NCBI GenBank assembly: GCA_963697205.1
Contig: CAVONB010000012.1
Coordinates: forward strand, 162,461 to 226,460
Origin: CAVONB01 sp963697205
Lineage (GTDB): Bacteria > Pseudomonadota > Alphaproteobacteria > Rhizobiales > Hyphomicrobiaceae
Length of the DNA stretch: 64,000 nucleotides
Direction of reading: 5' to 3'
Positions 1 through 8,542 of the stretch are shown piece by piece (the stretch's first letter is position 1; each line of letters starts with the position of its first letter). The position numbers and the translations under genes are program-made. The notes under the pieces are model-generated. The model worked only from the letters and a program-made list of their open reading frames with translations. It was not told where the DNA came from and ran no database searches.

Positions 1-1
1 G

Positions 2-1009
2 ATGACAAGGGACAGGGGACGCGCGTGGCCAGTCATCCGATCCGTCATCCGAGGCGTCGGCGCCTATCTGCCCAAGACGCGTGCTGACCAACGCCGACCT
101 GGCCAAGCGCATCGACACCAGCGACGAGTGGATCACCGAGCGCACCGGCATCCACCAGCGCCACATCGCCGACGACGGACGAGACGACCTCCGACCTCGG
201 CATCGCCGCCGCGCGAGCAGGCGCTCGTCCGCGCCGGCATCGATCCCGTCGACATCGACCTCGTCATCTGCGCGACCGCGACGCCCGACCGCACCTTTCC
301 CGCGACCGCCGTGCGCATCCAGACCGCGCTCGGCGTCACCAAGGGCGCCGCTTTCGACATCCAGGCCGTCTGCTCCGGCTTCATCTACTGCCTGACCACC
401 GCCGACAACTTCCTCAAGCCGGCCAGTTCCGCCGCGCGCTCGTCATCGGCGCCGAAACATTCTCGCGCATCCTCGACTGGGAGGATCGCGCCACCTGCGT
501 GCTGTTCGGCGACGGCGCCGGCGCGGTCGTTCTCGAGGCCCAGCCGCAGCATGGCGAGCCGCGACGATCGCGGCATCATCGCCACGCGCATCCGCTCCGA
601 CGGCCGCTTCGAGGATCTGCTCTATGTCGACGGCGGTCCCGGATCGACGCAAGACCGTCGGCCACCTGCGCATGAACGGTCGCGAGGTGTTCCGCCATGC
701 CGTGCAGAAGATCTCCGGCGTGATCGAGGAGACGCTCGCTCATGACCGGCTATGCCGCCGACGAGATCGATCTCTACGTGCCCCATCAGGCCAACGCGCG
801 CATCCTCGACGGCATCGCCAAGAAGCTCGGCGTGTCCGCCGGAAAAGATCATGATGACGCTCGGCAAGCACGGCAACACCTCGGCCGCCTCGATCCCGCT
901 CGCCCTCAATCAGGCCTTCGAGGAACACCGCCTCAAGGAAGGCAGCCTGGTGCTGATGGAGGCCATGGGCGGCGGCTTCACATGGGGCGCGGTGCTCGCC
1001 CGCTGGTAG
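2..1009 (+). pseudogene. fabH: 3-oxoacyl-ACP synthase III (KAS III), broken by many indels as read
   Basis: FabH condenses acetyl-CoA with malonyl-ACP to start fatty acid synthesis. Its pieces appear in order across all three forward frames: the TSDEWI..RTGI N-terminal signature near 125-155, the active-site Cys stretch DIQAVCSGF near 355-380, the GDGAGAVV glycine loop near 508-535, VPHQAN with the catalytic His near 780-795, and GNTSAAS with the catalytic Asn near 872-890. Restoring the frame needs about eight single-base indels in 1 kb (near 75, 178, 212, 418, 555, 650, 741 and 842), several in short homopolymers. Because fabH is normally important, the neighbouring genes are ordinary and this is the window edge, I infer poor sequence quality rather than decay. 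The true start is unclear. fabH followed by ihfA and a MerR gene is a common alphaproteobacterial order. Confidence 0.85.
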
Positions 1010-1158
1010 CGCAATGGACACGGTCGCCGCAACGGGCCTCGCGGCGCATCCAATAGTTGTGCAATTTCAGAGTCTTGCACTGCATCAGTCGATTGACCGC
1101 CGTCCGCCGTCGCGGCTAGTCTCCCGCGCGCATGGGGTCTAGGGGAGGCAGTGCGGAT

Positions 1159-1477
1159 ATGGGTAGCAAGACGCTGACGCGAGCCGATTTGGCGGAGGCA
1201 GTGGTCCGAAAAGTCGGCCTTGCCGCGCAACGAGTCGCAGGAGCTCGTCGAGCTGGTTCTCAAGGAGATTTCCAATTCTCTGGCGCGCGGCGAACAGGTC
1301 AAGCTGTCCTCGTTCGGCTCTTTCGGCATTCGCGAGAAAGGCGAGCGCGTCGGGCGCAACCCGAAGACCGGCCAGGAAGTGCCGATCACGCCGCGCCGCG
1401 TGCTGGTTTTCCGTCCGAGCAACATCATGAAGGACCGCATCAACGCGGGCCGGACGCGCCGCCGGGCAGCCGAGTAG
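1159..1477 (+). CDS. ihfA: Integration host factor alpha subunit (one frameshift as read)
   Basis: IHF-alpha forms a heterodimer that binds and sharply bends DNA in recombination, replication and transcription. The ATG at 1159 follows a strong ribosome site (AGGGGAGG, 1141-1148). The N-terminal part KTLTRADLAEAVVRKVGL lies in one frame and the rest, from RNESQELVELVLKEISNSL through GRNPKTGQEVPI and RRVLVFRPS, lies in the next. Dropping one T from the TT at 1218-1219 restores a continuous protein of about 105 residues, the usual size. The DNA-minor-groove arm (GRNPKTG) is intact. The likely explanation is a homopolymer sequencing error, not a real pseudogene. Confidence 0.88.
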
Positions 1478-1642
1478 CCCTGGGCCTGAGCGTACATAGA
1501 GCGTGCGCATCATGTTGCAACCCGAGCGCGGGACGTCGTCTTGTTGGAGCGGCCCGCCGCAACGCACGAGGTCGCCTGTGACGCCACGCCAGCGTCGGCG
1601 ACAGCTGGCCGGCAACCCCGGCCCATCAACGGAGGCAAGCCC

Positions 1643-2119
1643 GTGAGCAAGGCCGCGGAAGCGTTCCGGACCATCAGCGAGGTGGCCGACGAACTCGAAA
1701 TCCCCAAGCACGTCCTGCGCTTCTGGGAGGTGAAGTTCCCCCAGATTCGTCCCATGAAGCGGGGCGGCGGCCGGCGCTATTACCGCCCGGAGGACCTCGA
1801 GTTGCTGAAGGGAATTCGCCACCTGCTCCACGCCCAGGCCTACACCATCAAGGGCGTGCAGAAGATCCTGCGCGAGCAGGGGGTGGAGTTCGTCAAGCAG
1901 GCCTGGCAGTCCGGTGCGAAGGCCGCGCCTGCGACGCCCGCGCCCGCGCCCGCCAAGGCCACGCGCCGCACTGCCGGCGCAGCGAAGGCCACGGCGCTGC
2001 CGGCCGCCCATTGCAAGCTGCTGGAGCGCGCGATCCGCGAGCTGGAGGCGTGTCGTACTTTGCTTGGTGCCGGCGAGGCCCGCGCCGCGGCCGCGCCGCG
2101 CCGTGCGCGTCGTGCCTGA
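1643..2119 (+). CDS. MerR-family transcriptional regulator
   Basis: This is a DNA-binding regulator of 158 residues. The MerR winged helix-turn-helix occupies residues about 8-80 (FRTISEVADELEIPKHVLRFW, then RRYYRPEDLELLKGIRHLL). It is followed by an Ala/Pro-rich linker and a short C-terminal segment. There is no metal-binding Cys set, so it belongs to the uncharacterised MerR group usually found directly after ihfA in alphaproteobacteria. The GTG at 1643 is chosen because GGAGG (1631-1635) lies 7 bases upstream; an upstream ATG at 1541 would add residues unlike the family. It overlaps the next gene by 17 bases. Its target genes are not known. Confidence 0.85.
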   Translation: MSKAAEAFRTISEVADELEIPKHVLRFWEVKFPQIRPMKRGGGRRYYRPEDLELLKGIRHLLHAQAYTIKGVQKILREQGVEFVKQAWQSGAKAAPATPAPAPAKATRRTAGAAKATALPAAHCKLLERAIRELEACRTLLGAGEARAAAAPRRARRA

Positions 2120-2975
2120 GCATCGGCAACGGCCCGCGAGCCCGGCGCTGGAGATCGAGGCCTGGTGGGTCGATATCGAGGCCTGCGCCGACGCGCTGCT
2201 GGCGCGTGATGCGCAAGCGCCCGTCGTCGCCGAAGAGGACCGCGCCCGCGCCTTGCGGCTCGACGACGCCGGCCACCGTCGCGAGCGGCTGGCCGCCCAC
2301 GTGGCCCTTCGCCTCGTTCTGGCCCGCCACGGCGCCGACGACGCAAGTGCCCGACCGTTCGAGCGGCAGGCGAGCGGCAAGCCGGTCCTTTCGCGACACT
2401 GGCGCACAGACGAGTCGCTCGCGCCCGATGGCCTCGATTTCAGCCTATCTCACATCGAGGGCGTGGCGCTCATCGCCGTGAGCCGCGGCGCCGGTGTCGG
2501 CATCGACGTCGAGCGCTTGCGGCCGGTCGCCATCGACGCCCCGCGTAGAGCATTGATCGAAGGCGCCGCAGCAGCGTTGCGCATGTCCGCCCCCTTGCCG
2601 CGGGAGGGCGACCCGCGCCGCCTGCAGCAGGCGTGGACGCGGCTGGAGGCACTGGCGAAAGCACGCGGCGTCGGCATGGCGCGCGTTCTCTCCGAGATCG
2701 GCGCGGTCGGCGGCAGACGCTACCGCGCGTCGGAGCAAGCCGCGGCGGGCGGGCACCTGGCCGCAACAGACGGCAGGGCCGCACCCGAACCGGACCTCCA
2801 TGATGGCGGCGAGCGCACCGTGAGCATTGCGGCAGCCGATCTCTTCTGCGTGCGCGATCTCGATCTCGCCGATCGCGCGCTCGTGGCTTCGGTGGCACGC
2901 GCGGGAACGCTGCCCGATGGATTGGAGATACGCCCCTTCCCGCGCGATGCCGACCTCGCGCGCGCCGGATCATAG
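2103..2975 (+). CDS. 4'-phosphopantetheinyl transferase superfamily protein (Sfp-like)
   Basis: Enzymes of this family transfer phosphopantetheine from CoA to a serine on carrier proteins. The recognisable core is GKPVLS, then FSLSHIEGVALIAVSRGAGVGIDVE (the conserved SH and GxGxDxE metal-binding stretch), and LQQAWTRLEALAKARGVG in place of the usual W-x-x-KEAxxK motif: the Lys of KEA is replaced (RLEA), which is unusual. Length is about 290 residues. Two GTG codons (2103, 2112) are possible starts; both overlap the end of the MerR gene, so translation may be coupled. Without a nearby PKS or NRPS cluster, the substrate could be the fatty acid ACP or a distant carrier protein. Confidence 0.75.
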   Translation: MRVVPEHRQRPASPALEIEAWWVDIEACADALLARDAQAPVVAEEDRARALRLDDAGHRRERLAAHVALRLVLARHGADDASARPFERQASGKPVLSRHWRTDESLAPDGLDFSLSHIEGVALIAVSRGAGVGIDVERLRPVAIDAPRRALIEGAAAALRMSAPLPREGDPRRLQQAWTRLEALAKARGVGMARVLSEIGAVGGRRYRASEQAAAGGHLAATDGRAAPEPDLHDGGERTVSIAAADLFCVRDLDLADRALVASVARAGTLPDGLEIRPFPRDADLARAGS

Positions 2976-3097
2976 GGACCGGCAAGCTTCGAGCGGGCCG
3001 GGCCGCGGCCGCCAGGATGCCGCGCGACGTCGCGCCGGGCTCGCCGACTGAGATCGGCTGTTGACCGCGCCGGGGTCCCGTTGCACAACAGGCGCGG

Positions 3098-3175
3098 CGG
3101 AGCGTAGCGCAGCCTGGTTAGCGCACCAGTCTGGGGGACTGGGGGTCGGAGGTTCAAATCCTCTCGCTCCGACCA
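3098..3175 (+). tRNA. tRNA-Pro (anticodon GGG)
   Basis: The gene folds as a complete cloverleaf. The acceptor stem CGGAGCG pairs with CGCTCCG (3165-3171), followed by discriminator A and an encoded CCA (3173-3175). The anticodon stem CCAGT/ACTGG (3126-3130 with 3138-3142) encloses loop CTGGGGG, giving anticodon GGG at 3133-3135. The T arm contains GGTTCAAATCC. Confidence 0.97.
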
Positions 3176-3716
3176 TTTTTCAATGTGATGCATGATGTGG
3201 CTGTCAGCGTTGCGATCCGATGTCGGGCGCACGCCAGCAAACCAGCCGATTGAGCCGCTTCGGGCTGTGTCGAACGACATCGAAGCCGCCCAGCGAACTT
3301 CCACCACGATCGCTTCCGCACACCCGGCAATCGGCCTGGAGCACGTTAAGGTTTCCCGCGCTCAGCCGGCATCAGCGCATCGCCCCAGCGTTTGCGGGCC
3401 CCGTGGCGCCGCGGTTGTCAGGCTGGTTACCTTGATATGCGAGGAAACGGCGGTCGCGTTGACACGCGCGTGGGCATCGATAGGTTGCCAGCGGACCGTC
3501 CCCCGCACCGATCGGGGTCGTCGGCAGTGACGTCGGCGCTCAGGCACAGCTGCCGGCGTATGGGTCCAAAGCGCATCGGATCGTCCGCTTGCGCGTCGGC
3601 CACCCGCCTCGCCGAACGGCGATGGGTGCAAAAGGGCCCGCGCTGCAAGTCCGATGCGCCTGTCGTGGTCCGGCAGGCGCTGTGCCAATGTCCGGACGGG
3701 AGCCGGTAGCCCGCGA
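3176..3716. other. Intergenic region after tRNA-Pro
   Basis: No convincing gene is seen here. A short T run follows the tRNA CCA end and may help terminate it. The open frames on either strand have biased, Arg/Ser-rich composition and no recognisable motif. The promoter of the polysaccharide locus probably lies in the right half. Confidence 0.5.
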
Positions 3717-5188
3717 ATGAGCACCACGGTTCGCCGCTCGCTGCTTCTGTCGGCCGGTCAGAGCTACCTCCAGCTGGCCATCAACTTCGTCACGCTCGTC
3801 ATCGCCTCGCGCCTGCTGACGCCGACCGAGATCGGCATCGCGGCGCTGGGCATCGCCGCGAGCTCGATCGGAGAAGCGATCCGAGACTTCGGCGCCTCCA
3901 ACTACATCGTGCAGCGGCCGGAAATGACCGCGACCAGCGCACGCACCGCGTTCACGGTCACCTTCCTCGTCTCCTCGGTCATCGGACTGTTGACGATTGC
4001 GGGCGCCGAGATGATCGCCGCGTTCTACAACGAGCCGCGCGTGTCCTGGGTGCTCAGGCTGATCGGCATCGCGTTCCTCATCTATCCGTTCTACGGAACG
4101 CTGATGGCGCTGATGAACCGCGACATGCAGTTCTCGCAAATCGCGGTCATCGCGGTCGCGTCCCAGGCAGCCAACGCCATCGCGACCATCGGCTTCGCGC
4201 TGGCCGGCTACAGCTACCTGAGCTTCGCCCTGGGTCTTCTGGTCTCCGTCGCCAGCGCCATCGCGTTGGCCGTCTTCTTCCGTCCCGACCTTTGGATCTT
4301 CAAGCCCTGCCTCAAGGAATGGCGCGAGGTGCTGTCCTTCGGCGGGTTCTCCAGCGCATCCATGATGGTCGACCGCGCTTTCATCGTCTTGCCGTCGTTG
4401 GCGCTGGGACGCTACGCGCCAATGGCCGAGCTTGGCATCTACAGTCGCGCCCGCAGTATCTGCCAGCTCTCCGACCGCCTCGTTCTGGCGGCCGTGAGCG
4501 CGGTGGCGTTGTCGGCGCTGTCCAAGGCCAGCCGCGAGGGGCAATGCCTGAAGCAGGCCTATCTCAAGGGCCTGGGCTACGTGTCCGGCCTGTTCTGGCC
4601 GCTCAATGTCATGCTCGCGTTACTTGCGCATCCCATCGTGCTCTTGCTGCTTGGCCAACAGTGGGAAAGCGTCGTCCCCCTCGTCCAATTCTCTCGCTAT
4701 CAATGTTGTTGGCCTTCCCAGCGGTGCTCGGCTATCCCATCCTCGTCGCCTCCGGCGGCGTCGCCGACGCCTTCCGCGCGCAAGTGCTGGCAATTGTGCC
4801 ATGTGCGCTGATCGTGATCTGGGCGTCGATGCACGGCGCCACCGCGCTGGTGGCCAGCCAGTTCGCGATTTTTCCGATCCAGATCGGGATCTCGCTCTAC
4901 TTCATCAGGCGCAGGATCGGGTTCAGCTGGTGGGAATTCTTGGGCGCACTGCGCAAGAGCGCGATCATCACCCTGACGACCTTGGTGGGCCCCTTGCTGA
5001 TCGTGCTGGCGGCGGGCAACGGCGGGTTCCGGATCGGTCTGCCCGCCGCCGTCGCGGCCGGGATCGCAGGGCTCGCCGGCTGGATCGGCGGCATCCATCT
5101 GTCAGGGCATTTGCTGCGCACCGAGCTCCACCTGCTCGTGTCCGCCCTCCGGCGGGTCGGCCGCCTGCGTCCTTCCAAGGGTCTATGA
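3717..5188 (+). CDS. Wzx-like polysaccharide flippase (one frameshift as read)
   Basis: This is an inner-membrane lipid-linked oligosaccharide translocase of the polysaccharide biosynthesis/MATE-like superfamily. The ATG at 3717 starts MSTTVRRSLLLSAGQSYLQL, followed by about twelve hydrophobic segments with the family hallmarks LGIAASSIGEAIRDFGASNYIVQ and the second half SFGGFSSASMMVDRAFI. The frame breaks near 4690-4697: the first frame carries on into an unrelated Cys-rich tail while the adjacent frame resumes with LSMLLAFPAVLGYPILVASGG and continues to 5188. One missing base, probably an A in the CAA-TT run, restores about 490 residues, a normal length. It is the first gene of the exopolysaccharide locus and would move the repeat unit across the inner membrane for Wzy-type polymerisation. 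Confidence 0.85.
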
Positions 5189-5306
5189 CGCCCCGCCATC
5201 CGAGCGACCCGGCATTAGGTCTAAGGGTGCGCAACGGTGGAAAAGCCGAGCTTCCTTCGCTATCTGAAGGGGTGAGCCGCGTCAGCTAGCAAGCAGGGTA
5301 ACCAAA

Positions 5307-6422
5307 GTGACCACGACGAAATCAGAAGCCCGCGTCAGCAGGCGAGACCTGCTCAAATCGACGGCAGCCACGGCGGCACTCGCAGCGTCGGGCCGCATGG
5401 GCGATGCCTTCGCGGCCGAAGGTGCCGCAGCCAAGGCCGCTGCCCAGCCGCGCATCCCTTATGGCGCCGCCGTCCACTACCAGCTGATCGAAACCGATCG
5501 CGCCTACCGCATGGCCCTGCAGCGGTACTGCCAGCAGATCGTTCCCGAAGGCGCGTTGAAGTGGGATGCACTGCGTCCCAAGCGTGACACCTTCGACTTC
5601 GGCGAAGGCGACAAGCTGGCGGCGTTCGCCAAAGCCAACAAGATGTCCATGCGCGGCCACACACTCGTCTGGTACGCCGCGCTGCCGGAGTGGACGAAGG
5701 ACATTTCGAACGCGCTGGAGGCAGAGCGCGAACTGGTTAAGCACATCGAGACGGTGGTGTCCCACTATAAGGGCTTCATCAAGAGCTGGGACGTCGTCAA
5801 CGAGGCGATCGCCGACAATCCCCGTCATTCCAGGGACTATCGTGACTGCATCTGGCTGAAGCATCTCGGTCCGCGCTATCTCGAGATCGCGCTGCGTACC
5901 GCCGCCGCCGTCGATCCCGATCTGCAACTCGTCGTCAACGACATGAACCTCGCCATCAACGAGCGGCCGTCGCGCAAGAAGCGCGAGGCGCTGCTGACCT
6001 TGGCGCGGGACATCAAGGACAAGGGTGCCCCGCTGCACGCCATCGGCTTCCAGGGCCACCTGCCCGGAGAGGTGCCGATCGACACCGACGGCGTCTCCCG
6101 CCTTGCCAGCGCGCTGAAGGCGGAGGGCATGGCGATCCTGGTCACCGAGCTCGACGTGATCGACGGCAAGCTGCCGGCCGAGATCGCCGAGCGTGACGTG
6201 ATCGTTGCCAAGCGCGCCGGCGATTTCCTGCAGGCGATCGACGCGGGCGCGCCCGTGACGTCGGTGCTGACCTGGGGCATCACGGATCGCTACACGTGGG
6301 TCCCGATGTATCACAAGCGGGCCGACGGCTACCGCAATCGGCCTTTGCCGCTGGACTTCGTCTATGCCGAGAAGCCGTTCATGCACATGCTGCAGAAGTT
6401 TTGCGGCGGCCCGCGCGCCTGA
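5307..6422 (+). CDS. Tat-exported glycoside hydrolase family 10 enzyme
   Basis: The family contains retaining endo-beta-1,4-xylanases. Residues 1-36 hold a twin-arginine signal (SRRDLLKST, then an Ala-rich stretch ending AFAAE), so it is exported folded. The GH10 barrel follows: ALKWDALRP (conserved Lys), GHTLVWY, the acid/base motif WDVVNEA, GFQGHL with the subsite His, the nucleophile motif VTELDV, and LTWGITDRYTWVP. Both catalytic Glu residues are present. Two positions differ from typical xylanases: the TPENEMKW stretch reads VPEGALKW, losing the Asn of the glycone subsite, and WH reads WY. Lying between flippase and transferases, it may trim or release the exopolysaccharide instead of plant xylan; that is inference. 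The start is GTG at 5307. 371 residues. Confidence 0.9.
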   Translation: MTTTKSEARVSRRDLLKSTAATAALAASGRMGDAFAAEGAAAKAAAQPRIPYGAAVHYQLIETDRAYRMALQRYCQQIVPEGALKWDALRPKRDTFDFGEGDKLAAFAKANKMSMRGHTLVWYAALPEWTKDISNALEAERELVKHIETVVSHYKGFIKSWDVVNEAIADNPRHSRDYRDCIWLKHLGPRYLEIALRTAAAVDPDLQLVVNDMNLAINERPSRKKREALLTLARDIKDKGAPLHAIGFQGHLPGEVPIDTDGVSRLASALKAEGMAILVTELDVIDGKLPAEIAERDVIVAKRAGDFLQAIDAGAPVTSVLTWGITDRYTWVPMYHKRADGYRNRPLPLDFVYAEKPFMHMLQKFCGGPRA

Positions 6423-6478
6423 TCGTGCGACCCGAGGGGCGGTGGGGCGACCGAGATTCCGATCCCGGTCTCCGATGA

Positions 6479-7432
6479 TCAGTGCGGTAGCATCGAGCGC
6501 AGAAACGTCGTCAGATGGCGCGTCTTTCGCCAGCCGATGGCGGACGCCAGCATGCGGAAGGCGGGGCTGCCCGCAGCCGGAATGACGATCTCGTGGTAGT
6601 GCCGCGCCCGCGCCAGCGCGGTATCGCACAGCTCGGGAGAATAAGGTGCGCAGCCGTGGGCGAGTTGCTGGTAGAGGATCGACAGCGTCTTGCGCACGCG
6701 CTCTGTGTCCTCGCGCGCCAGGAGATGCGCGCTGCACGAATCGAGCACCCGCAACTGCGACTGCCACGCCTGCGCCGACTTCGATTTCGACAGGCTGCCC
6801 GGAACGCCGACACGATAGCGGCAACGTGCGCCGGGGCAGTGGAGCACCTCGCGCGCGGCCAGCGCGACCCGCGTGAAATACTCGCAGTCATCGCCCAGTG
6901 ACAGCGTCGTGTCCCACGGGCCGATCGCATCCACGATGGAGCGCGGGATGAGCCAGATCGCCGGGAACAGCATCTGCAGCCCCTCGCCCGACGACAAGAG
7001 GTAGTCCATCGGCGCCATGTCGCGCCAGTTCGCCAGCGGTGTGAACGCAGCGTTGGCGGGATACTTCCAGAAGCGAGCCCACTCTGCCGTGGCCACGCAG
7101 TCCGGCCGTGCCGCCAGTCTAGCCATCTGCAGGCTCAGCTTGTCGGGATCGATCAGGTCGTCGGCATCCAGGAACTGGATGAAATCGCCCTGAGCCTCCA
7201 AGATCGCGCGATTTCGGGCCGCTGCTGCTCCGGCGTTGTCCTGCCGGATCAATCGGATGCGCGCATCCGCGATGCCCGCGACGACGTCCGCCGTATCGTC
7301 GCGCGATCCGTCGTCCACGACGATGATCTCGAGCCGTTGCCACGTCTGTGCGCGCACAGACGCCAGCGTTTCGACGATAAAGGCCGAAGCGTTATAGGCG
7401 GGAATGAGGACCGAGATCAGGCTGCCGCTCAT
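6479..7432 (-). CDS. Glycosyltransferase family 2
   Basis: This cytoplasmic GT-A transferase adds a sugar from an NDP-sugar to the lipid-linked repeat unit. The start at 7432 (MSGSLISVLIPAYNAS) gives the standard family opening. The nucleotide-binding parts are EIIVVDDGSRDDT and the DxD motif in FIQFLDADDLI; the acceptor-side region includes LGDDCEYFTRVALAA. 317 residues, normal for a single-domain GT2. It follows the methyltransferase gene after only 7 bases and on the same strand, so the two are probably co-transcribed. The sugar specificity cannot be read from sequence. Ends just before the convergent GH10 gene. Confidence 0.88.
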   Translation of the reverse strand: MSGSLISVLIPAYNASAFIVETLASVRAQTWQRLEIIVVDDGSRDDTADVVAGIADARIRLIRQDNAGAAAARNRAILEAQGDFIQFLDADDLIDPDKLSLQMARLAARPDCVATAEWARFWKYPANAAFTPLANWRDMAPMDYLLSSGEGLQMLFPAIWLIPRSIVDAIGPWDTTLSLGDDCEYFTRVALAAREVLHCPGARCRYRVGVPGSLSKSKSAQAWQSQLRVLDSCSAHLLAREDTERVRKTLSILYQQLAHGCAPYSPELCDTALARARHYHEIVIPAAGSPAFRMLASAIGWRKTRHLTTFLRSMLPH

Positions 7433-7439
7433 CGAGTGC

Positions 7440-8264
7440 TCACGCTTTGCTCGCCGGCCCGGCCACGGCTTGCTGCTCCGAATTGGTCGCTGCATAAGCC
7501 TGCGAGTTCCTCGCAATGAGCACAAAATCCGTGGCGCCGTGGGCGAAACGGCCGAGCGTGACCTTGGACAACAGCCATTCCGCGGCACGATAGCCGACAT
7601 AGAGGATCCGGCTGAACTCCCGCAATCGGGTCACATGGATCGACTCGAACGGCGTGAACGTGCCGATCGCGAGGCCCCAATTCTGGAGTTCCCGCGACAT
7701 GTCGCGCGGGTCGGCACCTTTCGCATGCTCGGTGGGGAAGGGGGCATGTCCGGGAAGCCCCGCCGTGCTGGAGCCCAGAGCGTGGCGATAAAAGGCGACG
7801 TGCACGCCATGCGGCGTGTATTTGGTGATCAACCCCTTGAGCGTCTTCGGCAAGGGGCCGACGATCAGGATCTGCCCGCCAGGCTTCAGGATGTGCGCGA
7901 AGCGATCGAGCGCAGCCATGGGGTGTGCCAGATGCTCCATGACGTCCCAGCAGATCACGAGGTCGAAGGTGCGATCGCCATAATCGAAGGTTTGCAGGTC
8001 GCCGACGACAGCTTCGTCGGCATAGGTGTTTCGCGCGATCTGCTCCGGCGAGATGTCGATCGTCGTGATCCGCACGTTCCTGGGCAGAGGCACGTGACCG
8101 GCCGATCCGCCGCCGGCCTCCAGGACCTCCAGCGGTCGCGATGCGGCGCGCTCCTCGAGGCCCAGTTGCGATCGCACGTGGCGGCCGACTTCGTCGTAGC
8201 CCCAACCTTGTGGAGGCGCCTCCTCCGGCCAGTCAGAGACCGTCGCGGTCGATTTTGTGATCAT
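7440..8264 (-). CDS. Class I SAM-dependent methyltransferase
   Basis: 274 residues with a Rossmann methyltransferase core: VLEAGGGSAGHVPLP (motif I, SAM binding), ITTIDISPEQI (the acidic residue that holds the ribose), GDLQTFDYGDRTFDLVICWDVMEHL (motifs II/III of the Methyltransf_11/25 type) and ILKPGGQILIVGPLP. It is placed in the exopolysaccharide locus directly upstream of a GT2 gene, so methylation of a sugar in the repeat unit, or end-capping of the chain, is a reasonable inference. Transcribed from the 8265-8542 gap or from further upstream with the GT92-like gene. Confidence 0.85.
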   Translation of the reverse strand: MITKSTATVSDWPEEAPPQGWGYDEVGRHVRSQLGLEERAASRPLEVLEAGGGSAGHVPLPRNVRITTIDISPEQIARNTYADEAVVGDLQTFDYGDRTFDLVICWDVMEHLAHPMAALDRFAHILKPGGQILIVGPLPKTLKGLITKYTPHGVHVAFYRHALGSSTAGLPGHAPFPTEHAKGADPRDMSRELQNWGLAIGTFTPFESIHVTRLREFSRILYVGYRAAEWLLSKVTLGRFAHGATDFVLIARNSQAYAATNSEQQAVAGPASKA

Positions 8265-8542
8265 GGATTACCCTGCTGCTGCGGCATCTCTGCGCTCCAG
8301 CATCGTCGGCGAGAACCTCGGCACAGACCCAGGTCGACCGGCACACATCAGGCGCCGGGCACGTCGATGCAGAGCGTGCAAGGTGCCCGCGCCATAGCCT
8401 CCGTGCAAAGAAAGCCCCTTGGTAACCTGAATGCGCCGCTATCGGTGTCGGTGCCGGCGGCGCATCGTGACGCCAGCGGCTTCGGATCGTGCCTGGCCCG
8501 GCGGCGCCGCGCACGGGCCCCGGCGCCTGCCTCAGCAGGCCG

